Shown here: positions 6,265-15,208 of the stretch, one piece after another | How the letters are laid out: the number at the start of each line of letters is the position of its first letter | Numbering within the stretch: position 1 is the stretch's first letter | Assembly: GCF_001592365.1 (NCBI RefSeq) | Contig: NZ_BCWU01000006.1 | Location: 62,001-126,000 of the forward strand | Length of the DNA stretch: 64,000 nt | Source of the DNA: Gordonia hydrophobica NBRC 16057 | Lineage (GTDB): Bacteria > Actinomycetota > Actinomycetes > Mycobacteriales > Mycobacteriaceae | Direction of reading: 5' to 3' | The notes under the pieces: generated by a model | Told to the model about the DNA's origin: nothing | Databases searched by the model: none | What the model saw: only the letters and a program-made list of their open reading frames with translations | Made by a program: the position numbers and the translations under genes

Positions 6265-9200
6265 ATGATCGAGTCGCTGTCAGATCTTCGTCCCGGGCAA
6301 CGCTTGTCGGGGCGGTGGCGCGACCCTGTCCACCTCGTCGCAGTGATCGCCTCCGGCGCCGACGCCGCCACCATCGTGGTGCGCGACGACCGGTTGGGTG
6401 TCCGCGAAGAGATGCTGTTCGCCGACGACCTCGACTCGCTTCACATCGAGGACGACGCAGAGCAGGCATGGAGCTTCGACGCCGATCCGCGGCGCTTCCG
6501 TCTGGCCACCGAAGCGCTGCGCATTGCGATGACCGGAGCCCACGATCCGATGGCGGCGATCGGTACCAGCGACATCTCGCCGTTGCCGCATCAGATCCGC
6601 GCCGTCTACGGCGAACTGCTGCCGCGAACCCCGCTGCGCTTCCTGCTCGCCGACGATCCGGGCGCAGGCAAGACCGTCATGGCGGGCCTGTATGCCAAGG
6701 AGTTGATGCTCCGCGGCGACCTCGCACGCCTGCTGATCGTTGCGCCCGGCGGCCTCGTCGAGCAGTGGCAGGACGAGCTGATCGTGAAGTTCGGCATCAC
6801 CGCGACGCTGCTCACACGCGAGTTGATCAATGCCAGCCCGGGCGGCGATCCGTTCCCGATGCATCCGCTCATGATCGCGCGGATGGATCAACTGGCTCGC
6901 GACCCCGAGCTCATCGCGCATCTGGAGGTCAGCGAATGGGATCTGGTGGTGGTCGACGAAGCGCATCGCATGTCGGCGTCGTGGCAGGGTTGGGACGGCG
7001 AGGTCAAGGAGACCGAGCGCTTCAAACTCGGTCGCGTGCTCGGCGGCGTCGCCCGGAATCTGCTGCTCATGACGGCGACTCCGCACGCGGGCAATGACGA
7101 CAACTTCCAGCTGTTCCTGTCCCTGCTCGACGAGGACCGCTTCGCGGGACGTCCGCAGACCGACGCAGTGGCCGACACCTCGGGCCTGATGCGGCGGATG
7201 GTGAAGGAGGAGCTGCTCACCTTCGAGGGAAAGCCGCTGTTTCCGGAGCGCATCGCCGAGACCGTGCCGTACGACCTCTCCGACGGCGAGGCGGAGCTCT
7301 ACGAGGCGGTGACCCAGTACGTCCGCGTGGAGATGAATCGGGCTGAGAGCTCGCCGGATTCGCCGAAGCGGCGCACCGTCGGATTCGCCCTCACCGTCCT
7401 GCAGCGTCGACTGGCGTCGAGTACCCACGCGGTCCTGCGCAGTCTGCAGCGTCGCCGGGACCGGTTGGCGTCCCGCCGCGCCGACCTGATCGCTGGTCGC
7501 ATTCCCGTCGACGATGCGCCCGCTCTGCCGCCCGCCGACGCGTTCGACGACCCCGACGAGTTCAGTGCCGAAGAGTACGAGCGGCTGGAAGAGGAAGTCG
7601 TCGACGCGGCGACGGCGGCCCGCACCGTCGCCGAACTCGATACCGAGATCGCGATTCTCGAAGACCTGGTGACGTTGGCCGCCCGCGTCCGCGACCGAGG
7701 CATCGACCGCAAGTGGTCGGAGTTGCGGAGCCTGTTGACGGACCAGTCATTGCTGCGTGACGACAGCGGACAGCCGCGCAAACTCATTGTGTTCACGGAG
7801 CACAAGGACACGCTCGACTATCTGACGGCGCAGATCCGGAACGTGCTCGGCTCCGATGACGCCGTGCTCACCATCCACGGCGGGACGCGTCGCGGCGAAC
7901 GCGTCGCGATCCGTGAGCAGTTCACCAACGAGCCGACGCGACTGGTGCTGGTGGCCACCGATGCCGCGGGCGAAGGCCTCAATCTGCAAGCCGCCCATCT
8001 GATGGTGAACTACGACCTGCCCTGGAATCCGAACAGGCTTGAGCAGCGCTTCGGTCGAATCCACCGCATCGGCCAGAAGAACGTGTGCCGACTGTGGAAC
8101 ATCGTCGCCGCGCAGACCCGCGAAGGCCAGGTGTACACCCGGTTGCTCGCCAAGATGGATCAGCAACGTGCCGCATACGGCGGCAAGCTGTTCGACGTGC
8201 TCGGTGACGAAGCGTTCGCCGGGCGTCCGCTGCGCGACCTGCTGTGGGACGCGATCCTGTACGGCGATGATCCCGCACGGATCGACGAGATCGAGCGAAT
8301 CGTCGACGCCGAGGTGGCAACGGGATGCGACACGCTGGTCTCCGAACGTGCGCTGGCTCGGGAGACTCTCGATCCGGTCGAGTTGGATCGGCTCCGCCGC
8401 GCGATGGACGAGGCCGTCGCACGGCGTCTCCAGCCCCACTACATCGAGCGATTCTTCGCCGAGGCGTTCGGCACTCTCGGCGGACGTCTCTCGAAGCGGG
8501 AACGCCACCGCTTTCAGATCTCGAATGTGCCTGCGCCGCTGCGTCATCGTGATGTGCGACGCGAGCATGCCGGCCGCCCGGTGACGCGCGCGTACGAGCG
8601 CGTCACGTTCGAGCCCACGGCGGTCTCGAGCGGGGCGGTGCGTGCCGAGTTGCTCGCCCCCGGTCATCCCCTGCTCGACGCGTTGATCGACGAGGTTCTC
8701 GAGCGGAACGGTGCGACGCTGAGCACCGGTGCCGTGATGCTCGACCCCTCCGATCCCGGCACCGCGCCGCGGGCCATCGTGGCGTTGACGACGGAGATCG
8801 TCGACGGTGCCGGAACCGTTGTCAGCAAACGGTTCTCCTTCGTGTCCGTCGCCGCAGACGGCACGGTGGCCGACGCGGGCCCGGCGCCCCATCTGGACCT
8901 GCAGCCGCTGCCCGACGACGCGACTTCATGGTCGGCCGGGTCTCTCGCCTCGCTGGACACCGCCAGTTTCACTCAGCGTGCCCGTGAGTGGGCGGGCGGC
9001 ACCTCGGTTCCGCAGCATCTTCGCGATGTCCGCGATCGCGTCGTGCCGGAGAACGCTCGTACCGAAGCTGCGGTGCGGTCACGGTTGGTGGGTCAGATCA
9101 ACTACCTCGATTCCGAAGCGGCCCGACGTCGCGAAGAAGACCGTGCGGGCGCGTCAGGGAAGAAGCGGCGCGTGAGTCCGGAGCGTTTGGAGCGGCAGGC

Positions 9201-9753
9201 GCGCGATCTGGAGGCCCGATTGCACCGTCGGTTGCGTGAGCTCGCCGACGAGCGCGTCCTGACTGCACGGCCGCCGCGAATCGAGACCGCTGTCCTCGTG
9301 GTTCCCGCAGGCGCCGTCGGCGGTGCCGTCGGGCAGTACGCCGCGGACTCGACGATCACCGACCGTCGTGCGGTCGACGCCGTGCTGCGGGCCGAGCACA
9401 GTCTGGGACGCCGCCCCGAAGAGCAGGCTCACAACAATCCTGGCTACGACGTACTGTCGCGCCCCGGCCCCTTGCCGGATGGCAGCCACCCCGCGTCGAT
9501 CTACATCGAAGTGAAAGGCCGGGTCGCAGGAGCGGAACACTTCTTCGTGTCGTCGAATCAAGTGGCGTGCGGCAAGAACACGGGCGTGAATCATCGCCTC
9601 GCGATGGTCTCGGTGAGTCCCGGCGGTCCCGAGCACGACGAAGTCCGCTATCTGACCAACTACTTCCACGACGTCGACCTCGCCGGCACCGACACCAGCG
9701 GACTACAACTGGAATGGCGCAAAGCGTGGGGTAAGGCATCGGAGCCGCACTGA
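6265..9753 (+). CDS. SNF2-family helicase with C-terminal DUF3883 domain (BrxHII/DrmD-like)
   Basis: A 1162-residue superfamily 2 helicase. Walker A DDPGAGKT lies near residue 130, the DEAH box near 231, TATPH near 270, and the C-terminal helicase lobe carries FTEHKDTLDYL and QRFGRIHRIGQ near 594. A long coiled, acidic insertion follows the first lobe. The last 100 residues form DUF3883, with GYDV near 1060 and YIEVKG near 1083; these fit the D...ExK core of restriction-nuclease-like folds. ATG 6265 has no ribosome-binding site and is probably leaderless; GTG 6259 lies inside the operator. Helicases of this build belong to BREX type 3 and DISARM phage-defence loci. Here it is the first of three genes sharing one operator. 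Anti-phage function is inferred from the family. Confidence 0.85.
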   Translation: MIESLSDLRPGQRLSGRWRDPVHLVAVIASGADAATIVVRDDRLGVREEMLFADDLDSLHIEDDAEQAWSFDADPRRFRLATEALRIAMTGAHDPMAAIGTSDISPLPHQIRAVYGELLPRTPLRFLLADDPGAGKTVMAGLYAKELMLRGDLARLLIVAPGGLVEQWQDELIVKFGITATLLTRELINASPGGDPFPMHPLMIARMDQLARDPELIAHLEVSEWDLVVVDEAHRMSASWQGWDGEVKETERFKLGRVLGGVARNLLLMTATPHAGNDDNFQLFLSLLDEDRFAGRPQTDAVADTSGLMRRMVKEELLTFEGKPLFPERIAETVPYDLSDGEAELYEAVTQYVRVEMNRAESSPDSPKRRTVGFALTVLQRRLASSTHAVLRSLQRRRDRLASRRADLIAGRIPVDDAPALPPADAFDDPDEFSAEEYERLEEEVVDAATAARTVAELDTEIAILEDLVTLAARVRDRGIDRKWSELRSLLTDQSLLRDDSGQPRKLIVFTEHKDTLDYLTAQIRNVLGSDDAVLTIHGGTRRGERVAIREQFTNEPTRLVLVATDAAGEGLNLQAAHLMVNYDLPWNPNRLEQRFGRIHRIGQKNVCRLWNIVAAQTREGQVYTRLLAKMDQQRAAYGGKLFDVLGDEAFAGRPLRDLLWDAILYGDDPARIDEIERIVDAEVATGCDTLVSERALARETLDPVELDRLRRAMDEAVARRLQPHYIERFFAEAFGTLGGRLSKRERHRFQISNVPAPLRHRDVRREHAGRPVTRAYERVTFEPTAVSSGAVRAELLAPGHPLLDALIDEVLERNGATLSTGAVMLDPSDPGTAPRAIVALTTEIVDGAGTVVSKRFSFVSVAADGTVADAGPAPHLDLQPLPDDATSWSAGSLASLDTASFTQRAREWAGGTSVPQHLRDVRDRVVPENARTEAAVRSRLVGQINYLDSEAARRREEDRAGASGKKRRVSPERLERQARDLEARLHRRLRELADERVLTARPPRIETAVLVVPAGAVGGAVGQYAADSTITDRRAVDAVLRAEHSLGRRPEEQAHNNPGYDVLSRPGPLPDGSHPASIYIEVKGRVAGAEHFFVSSNQVACGKNTGVNHRLAMVSVSPGGPEHDEVRYLTNYFHDVDLAGTDTSGLQLEWRKAWGKASEPH

Positions 9754-9810
9754 CTGCAGTCCCCCTTCGGCGTCCGTATCGGGAACGCCCCGACCGCGTT
9801 TTGGTACAAC

Positions 9811-9902
9811 CTCGGCGTGTCGGATTGTTCGGCGTGTCGTATGAGGCTGCACGCATGCTCCGTCCGAACGGCTCGACACGCCGAAAACTCCGACACGCCG
9901 AG
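9811..9902. repeat. Large palindrome, unit A (29-nt arms)
   Basis: Arms 9811-9839 and 9874-9902 are inverted copies with two mismatches around a 34-base loop. Each arm holds two direct copies of CGGCGTGTC. A run of eight T begins about eight bases beyond the right arm, so unit A can also act as a strong terminator for the helicase gene. Confidence 0.85.
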
Positions 9903-10076
9903 TACGTCCATTTTTTTTGAAGACACAGAGGACGGGGCTCTATCGGGTCGAGTGAGAATCGCGGCCGACACCGTTCGTCACGGGCACCGCACCGCGCTCG
10001 CCTATCGCACCGCGGGAATCATCGTTTTGGAGCAAGTAAACGACGGGCTCGACGGCCATAACGAATCACGGCGCCT

Positions 10077-10169
10077 CCCGGCGTGTCCGTTTGTTCCGCG
10101 TGTCGATCCGGGTCGGACGGAGCATGCGTACCGGCGTATACGACACGCCGAACAAACAGACACGCCGAG
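10077..10169. repeat. Large palindrome, unit B (29-nt arms)
   Basis: Arms 10077-10105 and 10141-10169, three mismatches, 35-base loop. The loop is inverted relative to unit A (CGGACGGAGCATGCGT matches the complement of A). The right arm is followed by TACGTCC and a T5 run, as in A. Confidence 0.85.
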
Positions 10170-10292
10170 TACGTCCCTTTTTGAAGACGCCCGAGGCCGG
10201 CCAAGTGCGCATCACGGCCGACACCGTCGGCGGCGGGGCACTGCACTACCCCGCTCCTGTCGCACACGTGGTTGTGTTGATTTCTGTGCAAG

Positions 10293-10321
10293 TCCGGCGT
10301 GTCGGGTTCCTGGGCGTGTCG
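10293..10321. repeat. Solitary arm, unit C
   Basis: One 29-nt arm with both CGGCGTGTC-like cores (CCGGCGTGTCGG and TGGGCGTGTCG); no partner arm follows. It is a decayed or half unit. Confidence 0.65.
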
Positions 10322-10406
10322 TACTGGCCGAGGACTGTTCATTCCGTGCCTGCCACCAGAGCACGACAGTTCGACCGCTCGATGGGCATATCGAAGAACG
10401 GCACAT

Positions 10407-10501
10407 CTCGGCGTGTTCGCTTGTTCGGCGTGTCGTATGAGCCGCCTGCACGCACGCTCCGCCCGACCGGATCGACACGCCGAACATGCAGACACGCCGA
10501 G
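10407..10501. repeat. Large palindrome, unit D (29-nt arms)
   Basis: Arms 10407-10435 and 10473-10501, three mismatches, 37-base loop in the same orientation as unit A (TATGAG...GCACGC.CGCTCCG). The right arm is again followed by TACG. Confidence 0.85.
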
Positions 10502-10602
10502 TACGCACCAAATCGAACATCCGCGGTCGTCAAGAGATGGCGCAACACCTGATCCGACGACGTCTGCCGACGACGCCATCGTGAGGAGGAACAATCAAGA
10601 AG

Positions 10603-12219
10603 TTAGAACGGGGGTTGTCCGTCCGCAGCCTCCATCGCCGCCGCCTGCGCTTCCTGCGCCTCGCGGGCGCGGCGGTTCGCGGCCCGGCGCCGCATCCGGT
10701 ACTGGTGCTTGGCTTCCACCCGCGACAGTGATCGTTCAGGAGCGTCCTCGGCGTGTCTGAACCCCCGGCGTGTCGCACCCACCGCGAAATCGGGGTGCGA
10801 GCACGGAATCAACCCGGCTTCGGGGAGCAACCACATGTTCGCGGCCTGCTGCCGCACGGTCACCCCTTCCGGTGTAGTGATCTCGGTCCACACCGTGCCG
10901 TTGGCGTCGACGATCTGGTCGTCGAGCCAGCCGTCGGCATGGGACTTCAATCCGTGATGGAACTTGCACTTGGGACTGAGGTTGCAGAGGCACGTCGGAC
11001 CGCCGGCGGCCGGGTCTGCGTGGTTGAACTCGGTGACATGGTCGAGATCGCAACGCCACGCCGGACGGTCGCAGCCCGCCCACGAACACCCACCGAACAG
11101 GCCGCGCGCCACCGTGTCCAGCGCCGCCGTCGGGCGGTACGGATTCCCCGGCTGAGCCATCCGCGCCGCCAAGTCGGCCACGTTGAGTGGCCGGCACACC
11201 GCATCGGGACGGGCGGCGAGGTCGCGGACGTGGGCCGCCGAAATCGGGCCGTGCCCGTCCATCACTGCGGGCTCCTCCGACGCCCCGTCGAGGGTTTCCT
11301 GTCGGGTCACCACGTGCAGCACGATCTTCGCGCACCGCGACGTCACCTCCTGCACCGACAATGCCGCGGTGCAATCGTCCCGCCCGCAGCCGCACACGAA
11401 GTCCGAGCCGACCATCCGCGCGACCGCGGCATCGGACCGCAATTGGCCACGCGTACGCGGATCATGTGCGCAGATGCCTTCGATCACCGCATCGAGAGAG
11501 TCCTTGCACAGGATCGCCTCCTCCGGGGTAGTCGTGACGACGACCTCGGAGGCCGCGTCGTTGAGGGGATTGACCACCACTTTCTTCGACGCCTTGGCCT
11601 GCTCCCGCGTCAACGTCACCGCATCTGGATCGTGCTCGGCGACAATCGCGGCGACCGCATCCTCGACGCGGCGCGCCGACAGGCCGCCCATCGTCGTCAG
11701 CCGGTGGGCGATCTCGGCGTCGATGAACGCGAGCAGCTCCGGGTCGTCGACGAGCGCAGTCTGCTCCACCACGCGCTGAAACCACGCAGTGGTGATCGCG
11801 CCGTCCCGCAGCAGGCGGCCGACCGCCGGAATGCGTTCGAAGCAGGCCTGCGCGGCCTCGACGAAGCGTTCGGCGGTGCACTGGCGGACTCCGGCGACGG
11901 TGGCGTACGACGCCGCGACCTGGCACAGCGGGTCATACACCCGTGTGTAGACGTCCATGGAACCGGCGGCGTCGGCCTGCGCCATCCGCTTCACCAATAG
12001 GCTGTAGACAGCCTCGTAACGATGCCAGCGCACCAGCCCGTCGAAGGACTCCCCGAGAGCGGCAAACCACAACGTCGCGGCGTCATCCGCGGCGGGGCCG
12101 TCGCCGATGACAGGTCGTTCAATGTCGATTCCGATCGACCTGTCCGTAATCCTCACCGACCCGCGCGCCGCACCCGCTCGACCTGACCTGCTCACCTGAT
12201 CCATCGTTGCTGTTGCCAT
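10603..12219 (-). CDS. 13E12 repeat family (DUF222) protein with HNH nuclease domain
   Basis: The frame extends to a TTG at 12246, but ATG 12219 follows GGGGAGGG and is the better start, giving 538 residues. The N-terminal two thirds are the DUF222 helical domain. The HNH domain is C-terminal: C-x4-CDRP, DLDHVTEFNHAD, then CNLSPKCKFHHGLK, so the metal and catalytic residues are present. A Glu/Ala/Arg-rich tail follows. These multi-copy genes of mycolata are thought to be mobile or selfish, but their activity is not established. It lies convergent to the helicase and divergent from the methylase, splitting the three-gene defence set. A second family member lies at 47323-48690. Confidence 0.85.
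   Translation of the reverse strand: MATATMDQVSRSGRAGAARGSVRITDRSIGIDIERPVIGDGPAADDAATLWFAALGESFDGLVRWHRYEAVYSLLVKRMAQADAAGSMDVYTRVYDPLCQVAASYATVAGVRQCTAERFVEAAQACFERIPAVGRLLRDGAITTAWFQRVVEQTALVDDPELLAFIDAEIAHRLTTMGGLSARRVEDAVAAIVAEHDPDAVTLTREQAKASKKVVVNPLNDAASEVVVTTTPEEAILCKDSLDAVIEGICAHDPRTRGQLRSDAAVARMVGSDFVCGCGRDDCTAALSVQEVTSRCAKIVLHVVTRQETLDGASEEPAVMDGHGPISAAHVRDLAARPDAVCRPLNVADLAARMAQPGNPYRPTAALDTVARGLFGGCSWAGCDRPAWRCDLDHVTEFNHADPAAGGPTCLCNLSPKCKFHHGLKSHADGWLDDQIVDANGTVWTEITTPEGVTVRQQAANMWLLPEAGLIPCSHPDFAVGATRRGFRHAEDAPERSLSRVEAKHQYRMRRRAANRRAREAQEAQAAAMEAADGQPPF
10747..10775. repeat. Solitary 29-nt arm inside the HNH coding sequence
   Basis: CTCGGCGTGTC, eight bases, then CGGCGTGTCG: exactly the arm length and core spacing of units A-D. 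It lies within codons for TRRGFRHAED near the C-terminus of the HNH protein, and the reading frame is unbroken. Confidence 0.75.
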
Positions 12220-12273
12220 GACACCCTCCCCATCCAAGAAGCCCAACCAACCCTGATCTAGAACTCACGTTCG

Positions 12274-12279
12274 ATTATA
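12274..12279 (-). promoter_or_regulatory. -10 element of the HNH gene
   Basis: Minus strand TATAAT, 55 bases before ATG 12219. A plausible -35 at 17 bases (CTGTTT) is weak. Confidence 0.45.
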
Positions 12280-12285
12280 GAGTCG

Positions 12286-12305
12286 GGGTCTGACAAAACA
12301 GACCC
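12286..12305. repeat. Short inverted repeat between HNH and methylase genes
   Basis: GGGTCTG, ACAAAA, CAGACCC: a perfect 7-bp stem in the divergent intergenic region. It could be an operator for the HNH promoter or a small terminator. Confidence 0.4.
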
Positions 12306-12347
12306 GCCAATGACGAGCGCAAGCCCGCAACGTCTACCTCGAATCCT

Positions 12348-12363
12348 GCACACATTCGTGTGC
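12348..12363. promoter_or_regulatory. Operator-like palindrome GCACAC-N4-GTGTGC (site 2)
   Basis: GCACACATTCGTGTGC, one base before a TATACA -10 (12365-12370) of the methylase promoter. A protein bound here would cover the -35/-10 spacer. Confidence 0.7.
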
Positions 12364-12364
12364 A

Positions 12365-12370
12365 TATACA
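12365..12370 (+). promoter_or_regulatory. -10 element of the methylase gene
   Basis: TATACA placed to start transcription near 12376, which gives a leader of about 36 nt before the ribosome-binding site and GTG 12412. Confidence 0.45.
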
Positions 12371-12411
12371 CTGCAATGTTCTCGTCCGCCCAGAGCCAGC
12401 AAGGGGTCTTC

Positions 12412-15171
12412 GTGTCCATCGACGCACACGGTAGTGTTCAGAAACGTAAGTTGATTGAGGTCAGCATCCCGCTGCAGAAGATCAACGAAGCAGCCGCAAG
12501 AAAGCGGCCCGCCAAGCATCCGTGGAGCCTCGCCTATTGGTGGGCTCGACGCCCCCTCGCAGCCGCACGAGCCATCCTATTTGCCCAACTCGTAGATGAC
12601 CCCGCTTCCAGGCCCGACTTATACCCAACTGAGGCAGAACAGGAAGCACAACGGCGTAGTCTCTTCGAACTGACTGAACGCCTAGCTAACGCAGATGCAC
12701 AAACTATCGAGTCAGTGAGCATTGAAGCGCACGAAGAAATTCTGCGCTCAACAGGAGGACATCCCCCGGCAATTCTCGATCCTTTCGCCGGAGGTGGATC
12801 AATCCCGCTTGAAGCCCAACGACTTGGACTCACGACATTCTCCTCTGACCTCAATCCTGTTGCCGTCCTTATAAATGTCGCCCTGGTCGATATTCCCGCT
12901 CGGTTCCACTCGTCTCCGCCGGTCTCTCCGGGAGCTCTCGAAGCGGCGCTCACAGTCTGGTCGGGGTCCGAAGGGCTTGCCAAAGACGTCGAATTCTACG
13001 GACAAAAGATTCGAGACCTCGCCGCGGAAAGGATTGGGCGTCATTATCCTGAAATTCTCTCAGGTAACCAGAAAAAATCAACCGTTACTGCATGGATGTG
13101 GACGAGAACCGTTAGGTGCCCGAACCCTGACTGTCGAATAGACATGCCATTAGTCCGATCATGGTGGCTCGGAAGAAAGAAGGGAAGAGAGGCGTACGTA
13201 AAGCCTCGAGTGAACGGTCATGTCGTTAGCTTTGAAATCGGAACCGAACTAAATGAGGCGCCGCACAAAGACTCCGACGGAACCGTTGGCCGATCAGGAG
13301 CGCAATGTATCCGCTGCGAGTCAAAAGTCTCGCTGCCCTACATTCGTTCTGAAGGTCGTGCCCACCGGATGGGCGAGAGACTGTTAGCAGTAGTAGCAGA
13401 AGGAGACCGGCGCCGAACCTACCTGGCACCCACAGAAGAACATGAACTCGCGAGTAAGGTGGACCTTCCAGTCGACGCCCCAGACCAAAAACTGCCGAGA
13501 AACCCGCGCGACTTCAAGACGCCGAACTACGGTTTAACCACCTATGCATCCCTTTTCACGAACCGACAGATTCTGGCACTCACGACGTTTAGTTCGCTTA
13601 TCAGAGAAATTCACCAAACCGTGGTCAACGATGCAATTGGCTGCGGCCTCGCACTCGGCGAAAGCCTACAAAGTGGCGGATCAGGTGCGCTGGCGTATGC
13701 AGACTCGGTGGCTACTTACCTCGCACTGTGTTTGACCAGGTGTGCTGACCAGGGCTCCTCAATTACTACCTGGCACAACAAGAACGAGCAGATTCGGTCA
13801 ACGTTCGCACGCCAAGCCATTCCCATGACCTGGGACTACGTTGAGCCGAATCCACTCGGAACGGCCATCGGATCCTGGTCTGCTCACTTGAAGCTAGTGA
13901 CAGACGCGATTAGTTCATTATCTGCGGCAAATAGAGCTTGTGTCTCACAAAAAGACGCGGCATCGTCAGTCAGCACTCATTTGATATCCACAGATCCTCC
14001 ATATTACGACAATATCGACTACTCGGAACTATCGGACTTCTTTTACGTGTGGTTACGTCATTGTCTGAGAGATATCCATCCTTCCCTACTGTCCACAATG
14101 CTTGTCCCGAAAGCCGAAGAGCTCGTTGCCAATCCATACCGCCACGACGGCAAAGAGGGCGCGCACAAATTCTTTGAGGACGGATTCCGCGAAGTCTTCC
14201 GGCGCGCCCGTGAAAACGCCTATGTGGACTTCCCCATCACCGTCTATTACGCGTTCAAACAGCAGGACGCGTCGAAGGACGGACAAGCCTCGACCGGCTG
14301 GGAGACCCTACTGGAGGGCATGATCCGCTCCGGTTGGCAGATCACGGCCACTTGGCCGATGCGGTCGGAACTCAGCAACCGGATGCTGAGCCAAGGCACC
14401 AACGCCCTCGCCTCCTCCATCGTCCTCGCGCTCCGTCCGCGCCCCGAAGACGCACCCCGCATCGATCGCCGCAACTTCCTCGCGCGGCTGCGCACGGAAC
14501 TCCCCACCAACCTGCGTGAACTACAGCAGGGCGCCATCGCGCCGGTCGACCTACCGCAAGCCGCGATCGGCCCCGGCATGGCGATCTTCTCCGAGTACAG
14601 CGCGGTGCTCGAGGACGACGGCTCGAAGATGACCGTGCGGACGGCACTGCAGCGGATCAACGCGATTCTGGACGAGGTGCTCGGCGAGCTCGAGAACGAC
14701 TTCGACTCGGCCACCCGCTTCGCCCTGACCTGGTTCCGGCAGAACGGGTTCGACAGCGGCAGATTCGGCGACGCCGAGTCGCTCGCGAACGCACGCGGAA
14801 TCTCACTGGACGCATTGGAGCGCGCCGGAATCCTCACCAAGGGCGGCGGCAAGACGGCATTGATCGCACCGTCGGACATGCCCGAGGACTACGACCCGTC
14901 GACAGACAGCTCCATCAGTCAGTGGGAGGTTGTGATGCACCTCGTGCGAGTCCTGGACTCGGATGGCGTGCCTGCGGCGGCGTCGTTGCTAAGCCTGGTC
15001 CCCGACGCGGTCGACACGGATCTGTGTCGGGAACTCGCCAGCCTGCTGTTCAAGCTGTCGGAGGATCGCAAGGCGACCGCACTCGCCGTCAGTTTCAACA
15101 GTCTGGGCGCCGCCTGGAGCGACATCGCCCGTACTGCGAAGGACGCCGTCCACCAAGAAGTGCTGCTCTAG
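12412..15171 (+). CDS. DUF1156 DNA adenine methylase (PglXI-like)
   Basis: GTG 12412 follows AAGGGG with 5-nt spacing and starts just before the DUF1156 entry KRKLIEVSIPL; ATG 12376 and 12310 are in frame but fit less well. The 919-residue protein has LAYWWARRPLAAARA, the AdoMet-binding motif DPFAGGGS near residue 122, two zinc-ribbon Cys pairs (CPNPDC near 235, CIRC near 298), and the catalytic motif IV STDPPYYDN near 525. N6-adenine methylation is the family activity. In BREX type 3 such a methylase (PglXI) marks host DNA. Base composition is odd: the first ~1.85 kb is clearly poorer in G+C than the last ~0.95 kb and the neighbours, with the change near 14,230. This suggests that the catalytic and recognition part was exchanged. 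Confidence 0.87.
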   Translation: MSIDAHGSVQKRKLIEVSIPLQKINEAAARKRPAKHPWSLAYWWARRPLAAARAILFAQLVDDPASRPDLYPTEAEQEAQRRSLFELTERLANADAQTIESVSIEAHEEILRSTGGHPPAILDPFAGGGSIPLEAQRLGLTTFSSDLNPVAVLINVALVDIPARFHSSPPVSPGALEAALTVWSGSEGLAKDVEFYGQKIRDLAAERIGRHYPEILSGNQKKSTVTAWMWTRTVRCPNPDCRIDMPLVRSWWLGRKKGREAYVKPRVNGHVVSFEIGTELNEAPHKDSDGTVGRSGAQCIRCESKVSLPYIRSEGRAHRMGERLLAVVAEGDRRRTYLAPTEEHELASKVDLPVDAPDQKLPRNPRDFKTPNYGLTTYASLFTNRQILALTTFSSLIREIHQTVVNDAIGCGLALGESLQSGGSGALAYADSVATYLALCLTRCADQGSSITTWHNKNEQIRSTFARQAIPMTWDYVEPNPLGTAIGSWSAHLKLVTDAISSLSAANRACVSQKDAASSVSTHLISTDPPYYDNIDYSELSDFFYVWLRHCLRDIHPSLLSTMLVPKAEELVANPYRHDGKEGAHKFFEDGFREVFRRARENAYVDFPITVYYAFKQQDASKDGQASTGWETLLEGMIRSGWQITATWPMRSELSNRMLSQGTNALASSIVLALRPRPEDAPRIDRRNFLARLRTELPTNLRELQQGAIAPVDLPQAAIGPGMAIFSEYSAVLEDDGSKMTVRTALQRINAILDEVLGELENDFDSATRFALTWFRQNGFDSGRFGDAESLANARGISLDALERAGILTKGGGKTALIAPSDMPEDYDPSTDSSISQWEVVMHLVRVLDSDGVPAAASLLSLVPDAVDTDLCRELASLLFKLSEDRKATALAVSFNSLGAAWSDIARTAKDAVHQEVLL

Positions 15172-15208
15172 CCCGTGTCCTGATTGTCCAACTGATAATC
15201 TTCGCTAC

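Larger units (their letters stand above)
9754..10602. other. Repeat-rich region between the helicase and HNH genes
   Basis: About 850 bases without a credible gene lie between two convergent stops. The region holds three large palindromes and one solitary arm (listed separately). The sequence between them is also weakly repeated: ATCxCGGCCGACACCGT follows units A and B, and a degenerate CTCGAxGGxCATAxCGAA precedes units B and D. The region therefore looks like two to three decayed tandem copies of a 270-330 base unit. Confidence 0.6.

Noticed and set aside
9811-10501. Possible CRISPR array
   Set aside because: The units are inverted palindromes at unequal distances (about 270-330 bases) with similar, not unique, spacers, and no cas gene is present.
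12310-12411. Methylase start at ATG 12310 or 12376
   Set aside because: Residues before GTG 12412 do not resemble the family start, the operator lies inside the longer version, and GTG 12412 has an AAGGGG site at ideal spacing.
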